NCBI RefSeq assembly: GCF_011393025.1
Contig: NZ_JAAOEO010000007.1
Location: 180,758 to 244,757, forward strand
DNA from: Neobacillus terrae
GTDB taxonomy: Bacteria; Bacillota; Bacilli; Bacillales; Cytobacillaceae
Length of the DNA stretch: 64,000 nt
Reading direction: 5' to 3'
The position numbers and the translations under genes are program-made. Within the stretch, counting starts at the first letter, position 1. Each line of letters opens with the position of its first letter. Shown here one piece after another: positions 33,532 to 41,768 of this stretch. The notes under the pieces were generated by a model. It did no database searches and was not told the origin of the DNA. It saw only the letters and a program-made list of their open reading frames with translations.

Positions 33532-35475
33532 TTGGTAAATATAAGCGAAATAATAGAAACTGATTCTTTTTTTGTCGGCATACCATTGGAGGATTCTTCT
33601 TTTTCAAATATTATTCGTGAATCAAGGCAACGATCCAGGGAAAATAAGATAGACCCTAACCAAAGAAATGGAAGGGTTTTTAAGGAAGTGTGGAAACAAA
33701 GTATTTTAGAGAATGCTGAATTAATTAATACGACTCTGCCTTTAATGAATGATATCTATCAGTTGGTTGAGGGTACAGGTTTTATGGTTGTTCTTTGTGA
33801 CAGGAGTGGATTACTGCTTAAAACTTTAGGAGATGAAGATACGTTAGAAAAAGCACGAGCTATCTCCTTTGTGGAAGGGGCAGACTGGAGCGAAGAGGGT
33901 GTGGGCACAAATGCGATTGGCACCTGTATTAAAGCAGAAGTACCGCTTCAGGTTTTTCATCATGAACATTATATGAAGATTTGCCAGGAATGGACATGCT
34001 CTGCTTCACCTATTTTCGGTCTGGATGGAAAACTAATGGGTGTACTGAATATGGCAGGTCCATATGAAAAAGTTCATCGGCATACTTTAGGAATGGTGGT
34101 ATCCACTGCAAAAGCAGTAGAAAACCTTATGAAATTGCAAGAAAAGATTAGAAGAAACGAATTGATGCAAAGCTATTTAGAAGCTACGATGAATTCTCTT
34201 ACAACAGGAATTATGTTGGTGAACCAGCAAGGAGAAATCATTCAGGCAAATAAAACCTTACAGGACATGATTCAGTTAAAAGAGGAGGATTTAATCGATA
34301 AAAAGATTGATCAGGTTTTTGAAAACAAGCTATTTCAGAATGAAATATACTGCTTGGATATTATTAAGGATAAAGATATCCGGTTAAAAATAAAAAACGG
34401 AGGTTTTCCCAAGCAGGTTCTATTAAATAGTCAGCCTGTTTATAAAGGTGAGGAGCAGATTGCATCTCTCCTTATTATTCAGGAGATCCAAAAGGTTCGA
34501 CAGCTAGTGAATCAGTTTACAGGTAACCAGGCTAATATCACATTCAGGGAAATAATAGGTCAAAGCCCATTATTAATAAGGAGCATAAATGAAGCGAGGG
34601 CAGCATCCAATTCCCCTTCAAATGTATTGCTTTTAGGTGAGAGCGGGACTGGGAAAGACTTGTTTGCTCAGGCAATCCACAATGAAAACGAACGGCGTGA
34701 TATGCCGTTTATCGCCATTAACTGTGGAGCAATTCCAAGAGATTTGCTTGGAAGTGAGTTGTTCGGATACGCAGAAGGGGCCTTCACGGGTGCAAGAAAA
34801 GGGGGAAATTCAGGTAAATTTGAACTCGCTGATGGAGGAACGATTTTTCTTGATGAGATCGGAGAAATGTCGCTGGATATGCAAGTTCTATTATTAAGAG
34901 TTCTCCAAAACAGAGAGATTACTAGAATTGGTAACCATAAAGTTATCCCTGTAAATGTAAGGATTATTGCTGCAACGAATAAAAATTTAAAAGAAGAGGT
35001 GAGGAAAGGGAATTTCCGAGAGGATCTTTATTTCCGCTTAAATGTTCTTCCTATTCATATCCCGAGCTTACGAGAACGGGAAGGAGATATCGCTCTTTTA
35101 GCCTCTCATTTTGTAAAACTCTATAAAAAGAGAATCCCTACACGGATCGAATCGATTTCATCTTCTTTTATGAGGGCTATAGAGCAGTATAATTGGCCTG
35201 GGAATGTCAGGGAGCTTCAAAATGTCATTGAAAGGTCCTTAAACCGTTCAAGTACAGGAGTTCTTTCCGTTGAGTCTCTTCCTGAAGAAGTTGGCGGCCA
35301 CCATGAGCATACTCCTTCCGTACAGAGATTCCCTATAAAAAAGGATGAAAGGCAAAAGCACATGCTGCTTGAGGTTTTAATGAATTGTGATTATAACTAT
35401 AGTCAAGCGGCTAAAGCATTAAATATATCAAGAAGTACCCTCTACAGACGAATGGAACGGTATAACTTGAAATGA
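33532..35475 (+). CDS. acoR: Sigma-54-dependent activator, AcoR-like
   Basis: About 647 residues from TTG 33532, which has AGGAG eight bases upstream; the open frame reaches 33361 only through a dispersed repeat. Domains in order: GAF-like sensor (~residues 60-190, GVGTNAIGTCIKAEVPLQVF), PAS (~205-320), AAA+ (~335-570) with Walker A GESGTGKDLFAQ near residue 368, the sigma-54 contact loop GAFTGA near 415 and GGTIFLDEIGEM Walker B, then a Fis-type HTH (YSQAAKALNISRSTLYRRM) at the C-terminus. It should drive the sigma-54 promoter at 35647 and so the dehydrogenase operon, probably in response to acetoin or a similar metabolite. Confidence 0.88.
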   Translation: MVNISEIIETDSFFVGIPLEDSSFSNIIRESRQRSRENKIDPNQRNGRVFKEVWKQSILENAELINTTLPLMNDIYQLVEGTGFMVVLCDRSGLLLKTLGDEDTLEKARAISFVEGADWSEEGVGTNAIGTCIKAEVPLQVFHHEHYMKICQEWTCSASPIFGLDGKLMGVLNMAGPYEKVHRHTLGMVVSTAKAVENLMKLQEKIRRNELMQSYLEATMNSLTTGIMLVNQQGEIIQANKTLQDMIQLKEEDLIDKKIDQVFENKLFQNEIYCLDIIKDKDIRLKIKNGGFPKQVLLNSQPVYKGEEQIASLLIIQEIQKVRQLVNQFTGNQANITFREIIGQSPLLIRSINEARAASNSPSNVLLLGESGTGKDLFAQAIHNENERRDMPFIAINCGAIPRDLLGSELFGYAEGAFTGARKGGNSGKFELADGGTIFLDEIGEMSLDMQVLLLRVLQNREITRIGNHKVIPVNVRIIAATNKNLKEEVRKGNFREDLYFRLNVLPIHIPSLREREGDIALLASHFVKLYKKRIPTRIESISSSFMRAIEQYNWPGNVRELQNVIERSLNRSSTGVLSVESLPEEVGGHHEHTPSVQRFPIKKDERQKHMLLEVLMNCDYNYSQAAKALNISRSTLYRRMERYNLK

Positions 35476-35478
35476 CAG

Positions 35479-35545
35479 TGTCCCATTTTGTGTCAGTGTA
35501 TCAGATAAAACGATACATTTTGATACAAAATGGGACATTTTTATT
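35479..35545 (+). terminator. Long hairpin after the activator gene
   Basis: TGTCCCATTTTGT pairs with ACAAAATGGGACA, and TTTTTATT follows. The loop holds the TGTATC/GATACA sites, so the same DNA may be both terminator and activator-binding region. Confidence 0.75.
35497..35527 (+). promoter_or_regulatory. Candidate upstream activator sites for the AcoR-like protein
   Basis: TGTATC (35497) and GATACA (35512) form an interrupted palindrome, and a second GATACA lies at 35522. They are about 120-150 bases before the -24/-12 promoter, the usual distance for a sigma-54 enhancer. Confidence 0.5.
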
Positions 35546-35628
35546 AGGTCTATTATTTCATTTAGGAAGGCAAAACTAATCTGAAAAATAAAAATTCTAT
35601 TGATTTAAAGGGATTTTTTACACGGGAA

Positions 35629-35642
35629 TGAAAACGCTTACG
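35629..35642 (+). promoter_or_regulatory. CcpA cre box before the dehydrogenase operon
   Basis: TGAAAACGCTTACG differs from a strong cre sequence (TGAAAACGCTTACA) only at the last base. It ends five bases before the -24 element, so CcpA binding would hinder the sigma-54 holoenzyme when glucose is present. Confidence 0.8.
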
Positions 35643-35646
35643 ATTT

Positions 35647-35662
35647 TGGCATGAAACTTGCA
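35647..35662 (+). promoter_or_regulatory. Sigma-54 (-24/-12) promoter of the E1/E2 operon
   Basis: TGGCATGAAACTTGCA matches TGGCAC-N5-TTGCW with one change; the invariant GG and GC are correctly spaced. It lies about 45 bases before the E1 alpha start and directly after the gene for a sigma-54 activator. Confidence 0.9.
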
Positions 35663-35706
35663 ACTATAAAAATGAGAGCAGTAAAAGTATAAAAGGAGGA
35701 TACACA

Positions 35707-36696
35707 ATGTCAATTCCTAAGGAAAAGTTGCTTTGGATGTATGAAACCATGGTAAAAAGCCGCTATTACGAAGAGCAGCTTGTTGAAGCGTACGCTGAAG
35801 GAAAAAAGCCAGTTTTTAATATTGGAGCAGGCCCCGTTCCTGGGGAAATGCACCTGTCAAATGGACAGGAACCAGCTGCGGTTGGGATATGCGCCCATTT
35901 AACAAAGGATGATACAGTTGCTTCCCCACACCGTCCCCATCATCATGCCATCGCAAAAGGTGTTAATTTGAATCGTATGACTGCTGAGATTTTTGGGAAA
36001 GAAACGGGGCTTGGAAAAGGAAAAGGCGGGCATATGCATCTGTTTGACCCTGAGGTGAAATTCTCATGTGGCGGTATTGTCGCAGCTGGTATTCCACAGG
36101 CAGCAGGAGCAGCCCTTGCAGCAAAGCAAAAGGGTACGGATTCGGTTGCGGTTGCTTTTATTGGAGAAGGAGCTGCCAATGCAGGAGCCTTTCACGAAAC
36201 ATTAAATATGGCGGCTTTATGGAAACTTCCTTTAATTGTTGTTGTAGAAAATAACTCTTGGGGTATTTCCGTTCCTAAGACTGCTTCGACAGCGATTTCC
36301 TCTAATGACAAGAGGGCGGCTGCTTACGAGAATACCACAGGCTACCTGGTAGAGGATAATGATCCAATTGAAATGTACCGAGTTTCACAGGAAGCAGTAG
36401 AAAGAGCACGCCGTGGTGAGGGACCATCGATTATTGAAATTGAGACCTTCCGATTTTTAGGGCACTTCCAGGGAGATCCAGAATTATATCGTGAAAAAGA
36501 TGAGGTTCCATCCCTGCTTTTAAGAGATCCAATCGAAAGGATAAAAAATAAAATTCTTTCTGAAGGCGCTGCATCTGAAAATGAAGTGGAACAACTTGAA
36601 AATAAAGCGAAAAATGAAGTGGATGCTGCTTTCCAATTTGCGAGAGAAAGTGAATATCCAAAGCCAGAAGCCGCTCTTGAAGATGTATTTTGTTAA
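35707..36696 (+). CDS. acoA: Acetoin-dehydrogenase-type E1 component, alpha subunit
   Basis: The 329-residue protein is a thiamine-diphosphate-dependent E1 alpha subunit. Visible are EMHLSNGQEPAAVGICAHL near residue 46, SPHRPHHHAIAKG near 77, the GLGKGKGGHMHLFD segment near 100, and the ThDP motif from GEGAANAGAFHE to VVVENNSWGISVP near 156-190, with phosphorylation-loop-like FRFLGHFQGDPELYR near 250. The last segment and the sigma-54 context resemble AcoA more than PdhA. With E1 beta it would cleave acetoin (or a 2-oxo acid) and pass the acetyl group to E2. AAAGGAGG precedes the ATG. Confidence 0.82.
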   Translation: MSIPKEKLLWMYETMVKSRYYEEQLVEAYAEGKKPVFNIGAGPVPGEMHLSNGQEPAAVGICAHLTKDDTVASPHRPHHHAIAKGVNLNRMTAEIFGKETGLGKGKGGHMHLFDPEVKFSCGGIVAAGIPQAAGAALAAKQKGTDSVAVAFIGEGAANAGAFHETLNMAALWKLPLIVVVENNSWGISVPKTASTAISSNDKRAAAYENTTGYLVEDNDPIEMYRVSQEAVERARRGEGPSIIEIETFRFLGHFQGDPELYREKDEVPSLLLRDPIERIKNKILSEGAASENEVEQLENKAKNEVDAAFQFARESEYPKPEAALEDVFC

Positions 36697-36721
36697 TTTA
36701 CTAAGATAGGAGATGAACGGA

Positions 36722-37738
36722 ATGCAAACAACTAAACGTATGCTCACAGGAAACAAAGCAATGGCAGAAGCGATTGCCCAGGAAATGGAACGAGATCCGA
36801 ATGTATTTGTTTTAGGTGAAGACGTTGGAAAATATGGTGGTATTTTTGGAGCTACCCAAGGACTGCTAGAGAAGTTTGGGGACAAAAGAGTCCTGGATAC
36901 TCCTATATCTGAGACGGCCTTTATTGGTGCTGCGATCGGAGCAGCGGCAGAGGGGATGAGGCCAATTGTAGAATTGATGTTTGTTGATTTCTTTGGTGTT
37001 TGTATGGACCAAATCTACAACCATATGGCAAAAATTCCTTACATGTCAGGCGGCAATGTCAAGCTGCCGATGGTATTAATGACTGGCGTAGGCGGAGGAT
37101 ACAGTGACGCTGCCCAGCATTCGCAAACTCTATACGCAACCTTTGCCCATCTTCCAGGGATGAAAGTAGTTGCACCATCGACTCCATATGACCTTAAAGG
37201 GATGATGGCCTCAGCTATTCGTGATGATAATCCGGTGGTATTTATGTTCCACAAGACGCTTCAGGGATTAGGCTGGATGGATCAGGTGGACGAGTCTGTA
37301 GGAGAAGTGCCAGAAGAAGCCTATACGGTTCCGCTCGGTAAGGCAAATGTGGTGCGTGAGGGAACAGATGTAACTATTGTCGGAATCCAAATGATGACCC
37401 ACCAAGCCGTTGCTGCTGCTAAAATTCTTGAAAACCAGGGCATTAGTGCAGAAGTGATAGATATTCGTTCCCTGGTCCCGCTTGATAAAGAAACGATTCT
37501 TAATTCGGTTCGAAAAACCCATCGTCTAGTGGTGGTTGACGAAGATTATAAATCCTATGGATTTACGTCAGAAATTGCAGCGATCGCGGCCGAAGAGGCA
37601 CTTTATGAGCTTGAGGCTCCTGTAAAGAGACTCGCTATTCCAGACGTTCCAATCCCATACAGCCGTGACCTTGAGAAATATGTATTGCCAAACGCACAGA
37701 AAATTGCCGATGCAGTCGTTAAATTAATGAAAGAATAA
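36722..37738 (+). CDS. acoB: Acetoin-dehydrogenase-type E1 component, beta subunit
   Basis: About 338 residues from ATG 36722, for which TAGGAG is at the better distance; an in-frame ATG nine bases earlier overlaps it. The transketolase-like fold shows LGEDVGKYGGIFGATQGL near residue 27, DTPISETAFIGAAIGAA near 56, ELMFVDFFGVCMDQIYNHMA near 80, and a C-terminal transketolase domain with EVIDIRSLVPLDKETI near 245. It forms the alpha2beta2 E1 enzyme with the product of the preceding gene, 25 bases upstream. Confidence 0.87.
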   Translation: MQTTKRMLTGNKAMAEAIAQEMERDPNVFVLGEDVGKYGGIFGATQGLLEKFGDKRVLDTPISETAFIGAAIGAAAEGMRPIVELMFVDFFGVCMDQIYNHMAKIPYMSGGNVKLPMVLMTGVGGGYSDAAQHSQTLYATFAHLPGMKVVAPSTPYDLKGMMASAIRDDNPVVFMFHKTLQGLGWMDQVDESVGEVPEEAYTVPLGKANVVREGTDVTIVGIQMMTHQAVAAAKILENQGISAEVIDIRSLVPLDKETILNSVRKTHRLVVVDEDYKSYGFTSEIAAIAAEEALYELEAPVKRLAIPDVPIPYSRDLEKYVLPNAQKIADAVVKLMKE

Positions 37739-37811
37739 AAGATTTTAATTTGCAGGCGGCTGTTCCGAATCAGAATAGTCGCTTTTTATGATTGATTTAG
37801 GAGGAATTGGT

Positions 37812-39191
37812 ATGCAAGACACAAAAACACTTCACGACATTACATTGCCTCGCCTTTCTGAAGCAGATGAGGAAAGCTTAATTACTTTTTGGCATAAATC
37901 AGAAGGGGACACTGTGAAAAAAGGGGATGTCCTGGTAGAGGTTCAGACTGAAAAAGCTGTTTCAGAAATTGAGTCAGATACAGATGGTGTCATTGTTAAA
38001 ATCCATAAAAAAAGAGGAGAGGTTATCGGTGTTGGTCAGCCCCTAGCAAGCATTGCGGAGGAAGAGGCAGTATCGGAGCTTGTTCAAAATCAATCAATTT
38101 CCGTTTTACCTGTTGAGCAGGAAAAGCAACAAGATAAATCATTCGTTAAGGCCTCTCCAAGGGTACGCAAATTGGCAAAGGATTTAGGGGTGGATTTGGC
38201 CTCTGTTACCGGTACAGGGAAAAATGGAGAACCTACCGTAGAAGATGTCCAGAAAGCGGCACGGGATTTAGCAGATACGTCTCTAGAAAATGAAGTAGCT
38301 GAAAAGCCAGCTGTCGGAATGACAAGGATCGTCGCCCCTCCTTCTGTAAGAAAGCTGGCCAGGGAAAAAGGAGTGGACCTTGAAGAGCTACAGGGAAAAA
38401 TCAATAGGAAAATTAATAAAGAAGATATTTTAAATTTTGCAGAAAAAACAGAGGCTACGGCGGTATCTCCATCTGTGGAAACCACCAATGATGTAGAAAT
38501 AGTCAAGCTTGGGGGAATCCGCAAAGCGATCGCCAAGGCAATGACTTACTCAAAGCAAACCATTCCGCATGTAACGCATTTTGCAGAAGCTGATGTTACA
38601 GCTTTGGCTGCTCATCGGGAAAGGCTGAAGGAAGCCGCAAAATCAAAGCAAATCAAATTAACCTTCCTCCCATATGTGGTAAAAGCACTCATTAGTGCCT
38701 TAAAAGAATATAAAGAATTAAATGCCTCTGTTGATGAAAAAGAAGAGAATATACTTTATAAAAAATACTATAATATCGGTATTGCGGTTCAGACAGACAA
38801 TGGGCTGGTTGTACCTGTTGTAAAAAATCCGGACAGCAAAAATATCTCGACTCTGGCAAAAGAAATAGATCAGCTTACTACTACAGCACGGGAAAATAAG
38901 TTAACGATGGACCAAATGAAAGAGGGCACATGTACAATTTCCAATATCGGATCGGCCGGTGGAGAATGGTTTACTCCTGTCATCAATCATCCGGAAACTT
39001 CTATTCTTGGTATAGGGAAAATTGTAGAAAAGCCGATCGTGAAAAATGGGGTAATCGCCATTGGTAAAATGATGTCGCTATCCCTAAGCTATGATCACCG
39101 TGTCATCGATGGGGTGATCGCGCAAAACGCATTAAATCATATCAAAAGTTTATTGGAAGACCCGGAACTCCTCTTATTGGAATTAGAATAG
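37812..39191 (+). CDS. acoC: Dihydrolipoamide acyltransferase (E2) with two subunit-binding domains
   Basis: About 459 residues from ATG 37812 behind AGGAGG. A lipoyl domain (~1-80) carries the lipoylated Lys in VQTEKAVSEIESD. Two peripheral subunit-binding domains follow: ASPRVRKLAKDLGVDLASV (~115-155) and APPSVRKLAREKGVDLEELQ (~178-215); the second lacks the usual glycine-rich loop. The catalytic core begins near residue 235 (IVKLGGIRKAIAKAMTYS) and ends with the active His and Asp in SYDHRVIDGV near residue 430. It transfers the acyl group from E1 to CoA. No E3 gene follows, so the complex must use a lipoamide dehydrogenase encoded elsewhere. Confidence 0.87.
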   Translation: MQDTKTLHDITLPRLSEADEESLITFWHKSEGDTVKKGDVLVEVQTEKAVSEIESDTDGVIVKIHKKRGEVIGVGQPLASIAEEEAVSELVQNQSISVLPVEQEKQQDKSFVKASPRVRKLAKDLGVDLASVTGTGKNGEPTVEDVQKAARDLADTSLENEVAEKPAVGMTRIVAPPSVRKLAREKGVDLEELQGKINRKINKEDILNFAEKTEATAVSPSVETTNDVEIVKLGGIRKAIAKAMTYSKQTIPHVTHFAEADVTALAAHRERLKEAAKSKQIKLTFLPYVVKALISALKEYKELNASVDEKEENILYKKYYNIGIAVQTDNGLVVPVVKNPDSKNISTLAKEIDQLTTTARENKLTMDQMKEGTCTISNIGSAGGEWFTPVINHPETSILGIGKIVEKPIVKNGVIAIGKMMSLSLSYDHRVIDGVIAQNALNHIKSLLEDPELLLLELE

Positions 39192-39202
39192 AAAAAGATA
39201 AG

Positions 39203-39234
39203 GAGCTCCTGCTTAACGGCAGAGCTCTTTTTTT
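39203..39234 (+). terminator. Terminator of the dehydrogenase operon
   Basis: GAGCTCCTGC pairs with GCAGAGCTC around a short loop, followed by seven T residues. The large array begins six bases later. Confidence 0.88.
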
Positions 39235-39239
39235 GATTT

Positions 39240-40134
39240 TGTAGAATACGCTGATATTTTTGTAGATTAGTCCTTGAATATTGTAGAAGACAGACTCGTT
39301 TTTGTAGAAGTGGTTCTTAAAATTGTAGAAAGGATGGTGAATTGTAGAATAGGCTGATATTTTTGTAGATTAGTCTTTAATTTTGTAGAAGACCGATTCG
39401 TTTTTGTAGAAGGATATCTCAAAATTGTAGAATAGGCTGATAGTTTTTGTAGAATAGTCCTCTAATTTTGTAGAAGACAGACTCGTTTTTGTAGAAGGAC
39501 ATCTTAAAATTGTAGAAAGGATAGTGAATAGTAGAATCAGCTGATATTTTTGTAGATTAGTTCTTTAATTTTGTTGAAGGCGGACTTATTTTTGTGGATG
39601 GACATCTTAAAATTGTAGAAAGGATGGTGAATTGTAGAATAGGCTGATATTTTTGTAGATTAGTCCTTTAATTTTGTTGAAGACCGATTCGTTTTTGTAG
39701 AAGGATATCTTAAAATTGTAGAAAGGATGGTGAAGTATAGAATAGGCTGATAATTTTTGTAGATTAGTCCTTGAATTTTGTAGAAGACAGACCCGTTTTT
39801 GTAGAAGGATATCTCAAAATTGTAGAAAGGATGGTGAATTGTAGAATAGGCTGATATTTTTGTAGATTAGTCTTTAATTTTGTAGAAGACAGACTAGTTT
39901 TTGTAGAAGGACATCTTAAAATTGTAGAAAAGATGGTGAATTGTAGAATAGGCTGATATTTTTGTAGAATAGTCCTTTAATTTTGTAGAAGGCAGACTCG
40001 TTTTTGTAGAAGGATATCTCAAAAATGTAGAAAGGATGGTGAATTATAGAATAGGCTGATATTTTTGTAGAATCGCCCGATCATTTTGTAGAAGTAGAAT
40101 CCGGTTTTGTAAAAGGGTATCTTAAATTGTAGAA
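39240..40134 (+). repeat. Nested array of about 44 TTGTAGAA motifs, 103-bp higher-order period
   Basis: TGTAGAA (or TGTAGAT and rare variants) begins at 39240, 39261, 39282, 39303, 39324, 39343, 39364 and onward, with steps 21, 21, 21, 19, 21 that repeat. The TGTAGATTAGTC form, which marks each unit, starts at 39261, 39364, 39448, 39551, 39654, 39758, 39861, 39963 and 40066: intervals of 102-104 except one of 84, where a 19-base step is missing. Each of the five spacers keeps its own sequence from unit to unit. No open frame in it looks like a gene. It fills the gap between the operon terminator and the methyltransferase gene. Confidence 0.95.
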
Positions 40135-40167
40135 TGAAGAAAAGAAATAAGAAAGGGGGTTGTAACG

Positions 40168-40719
40168 ATGGATCAATTAGATAAATGGAACAAGAAACAC
40201 AAAGATAGACTAGATGATCTTAAGGAACTTCAACCGAATGTAAGACTAAAAAACCTTTCCCAATATTTGAGGGGAGGAAAGGCTCTGGATATTGCCTGTG
40301 GCCTTGGCGGAAATAGTGTATTCCTGGCCCAGTCGGGTTACGAGGTGCTGGCAGTGGATTTCTCAGAGGTTGCAACAAAATTTATTTACGATTGGGCTTC
40401 AAAGAAAAAGCTGCCTGTTACTACTTTGACCGAAGACCTTACAAACTTCGGAAGTCTGCCATTAGAAAAACACTCCTATGATTTCGTAAATATGACCTAT
40501 TATCTAGACAGGTCTATCTTTCCGGCGATTAAGAGACTTTTAAAGCCAAATGGATACTTTTTTATGGAAACCTATTATTTGACTCCAAATGTTCAGAAGG
40601 TGTCCGATCAGTACAAGCTTCACTCTAATGAATTGCTTACCGAATTCCTTGGCTGGAAAATTCTTTATTTTGAAGAAAATGAACAGGAAGGCAGGCAGAC
40701 TATTTTTTGTCAAAAGTAA
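40168..40719 (+). CDS. Class I SAM-dependent methyltransferase
   Basis: The 183-residue protein has the SAM-binding motif I ALDIACGLGGNSVFLA near residue 38, an acidic strand VLAVDFSEVA near 60 and motif IV-like YDFVNMTYYLDR near 107, followed by LKPNGYFFMETY. It resembles the small TehB/UbiE-like group. The substrate is not apparent and there is no functional neighbour. AAAGGGGG precedes the ATG, and the gene starts 33 bases after the end of the large array. Confidence 0.82.
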   Translation: MDQLDKWNKKHKDRLDDLKELQPNVRLKNLSQYLRGGKALDIACGLGGNSVFLAQSGYEVLAVDFSEVATKFIYDWASKKKLPVTTLTEDLTNFGSLPLEKHSYDFVNMTYYLDRSIFPAIKRLLKPNGYFFMETYYLTPNVQKVSDQYKLHSNELLTEFLGWKILYFEENEQEGRQTIFCQK

Positions 40720-40746
40720 AACCAGCTCTTATCCGGAGCTGGTTTT
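40718..40746. terminator. Bidirectional terminator between convergent genes
   Basis: AAAACCAGCTC and GAGCTGGTTTT pair perfectly around seven bases; A and T runs on both sides let it serve the methyltransferase and the LuxR gene. Confidence 0.88.
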
Positions 40747-41440
40747 AAGAAATAACCCCTTTCCGAAATAATTCTGCAACAGCCTGTACTCGGTTTTGTG
40801 CACCAAGTTTTTTGATAGCTGATTTGACGTACTGATTGATCGTTACTTCGCTAATAGATAACGCATCCGCTACTTCTTTTGTACTTTCTCCCCAGGATAT
40901 CCTTTTCATCACTTCGAGCTCTCTTCGGCTTAATAATTGTGTTTCCACTGCTCCGCTAGTTTGCTCTAAAACTTTTCCCACCTGACGTCCATAGTTAGTA
41001 AAGGAAGAAAGTAATGGATCTGTCATAACAGTCCCTTTTTTAAATTCATAGCTGCAGATGTACCCAATGGGGACGGAGCCAAAGCAAATCGGCACAGCTA
41101 AGAAGGTATTCACATTTGAGGGAAGTATATATTTGCTGGTTATTTGCTTCAAAAATTCAATACCAGAACAGTATTTAGCTTTTCTTTCATAGAGAGCCGA
41201 ATAAATTACCGGCAGGGATCGTATATCATCCCTAATATCCCGGATATGGGATAGTCCGTCTTGGTTTATAGAGATAATCCCTTCTCCAAGGTAGCCTAAA
41301 TGGGAGTACCTGAATAGGAAGGAGTTTTTAACAGGAAAGAGTTTCATATAAATATCCAATATTTTATAAAGCTTGTCTTCGTGGCTTCCTGCATCTTCAA
41401 GTTCTCGAATATTATCCAAAACGGGATAGTTCCGGGGCAT
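40745..41440 (-). CDS. LuxR-type regulator with GAF-like sensor domain
   Basis: The 231-residue protein has an N-terminal sensor of about 160 residues with GAF-like features (FLFRYSHLGYLGEGIISI, VNTFLAVPICFGSVPIGYI) and a C-terminal LuxR helix-turn-helix (LLSRRELEVMKRISWGESTKEVADALSISEVTINQYVKS split as two helices, residues ~168-225). There is no receiver domain, so it is a direct effector-binding regulator. It diverges from the Baeyer-Villiger monooxygenase gene and is a likely regulator of that gene and the esterase; the inducer is probably a ketone or its product. Confidence 0.82.
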   Translation of the reverse strand: MPRNYPVLDNIRELEDAGSHEDKLYKILDIYMKLFPVKNSFLFRYSHLGYLGEGIISINQDGLSHIRDIRDDIRSLPVIYSALYERKAKYCSGIEFLKQITSKYILPSNVNTFLAVPICFGSVPIGYICSYEFKKGTVMTDPLLSSFTNYGRQVGKVLEQTSGAVETQLLSRRELEVMKRISWGESTKEVADALSISEVTINQYVKSAIKKLGAQNRVQAVAELFRKGVIS

Positions 41441-41768
41441 ATTAACACCTTCTTTATAGGGATGTAATACATAGAAAATTGGGAATATTAAAAATCGAAA
41501 AAACCTATTAAACTTAAGATAGACATACTCAGAGATTTGCTGAAATTAAAATATTAAGAGAGGAAAGGAGTTGGAATGGTAGTATCTTTCTAGTTTGATG
41601 ATGCTTATGGAGAATATGTAACTACTATTGTAACCGCTTACACAACGGGGGGCAAGTTTGTAGTTCATATGAATTTTACCTAAAAAGGCAATTAAGTAAC
41701 AAATGCTGAAATGCCCAAAACCATGAGATTTTTTAAAAATCTTACTAAAAAAATGGGGAGGTAGAAAA
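41441..41768. other. Divergent promoter region of the LuxR and monooxygenase genes
   Basis: No gene is visible. The region should carry both promoters and the regulator's binding site. A small inverted repeat GAGATTTTTTAAAAATC lies near 41725, shortly before the monooxygenase ribosome binding site. Confidence 0.45.

Noticed and set aside
38090..38536. 148-codon minus-strand frame within the E2 gene
   Set aside because: Low-complexity Ser/Thr/Phe-rich translation, typical of an antisense shadow.
39240..40134. CRISPR array
   Set aside because: The conserved motif is only 7-8 bases with 11-14-base spacers that themselves recur every 103 bp; no cas genes are nearby.
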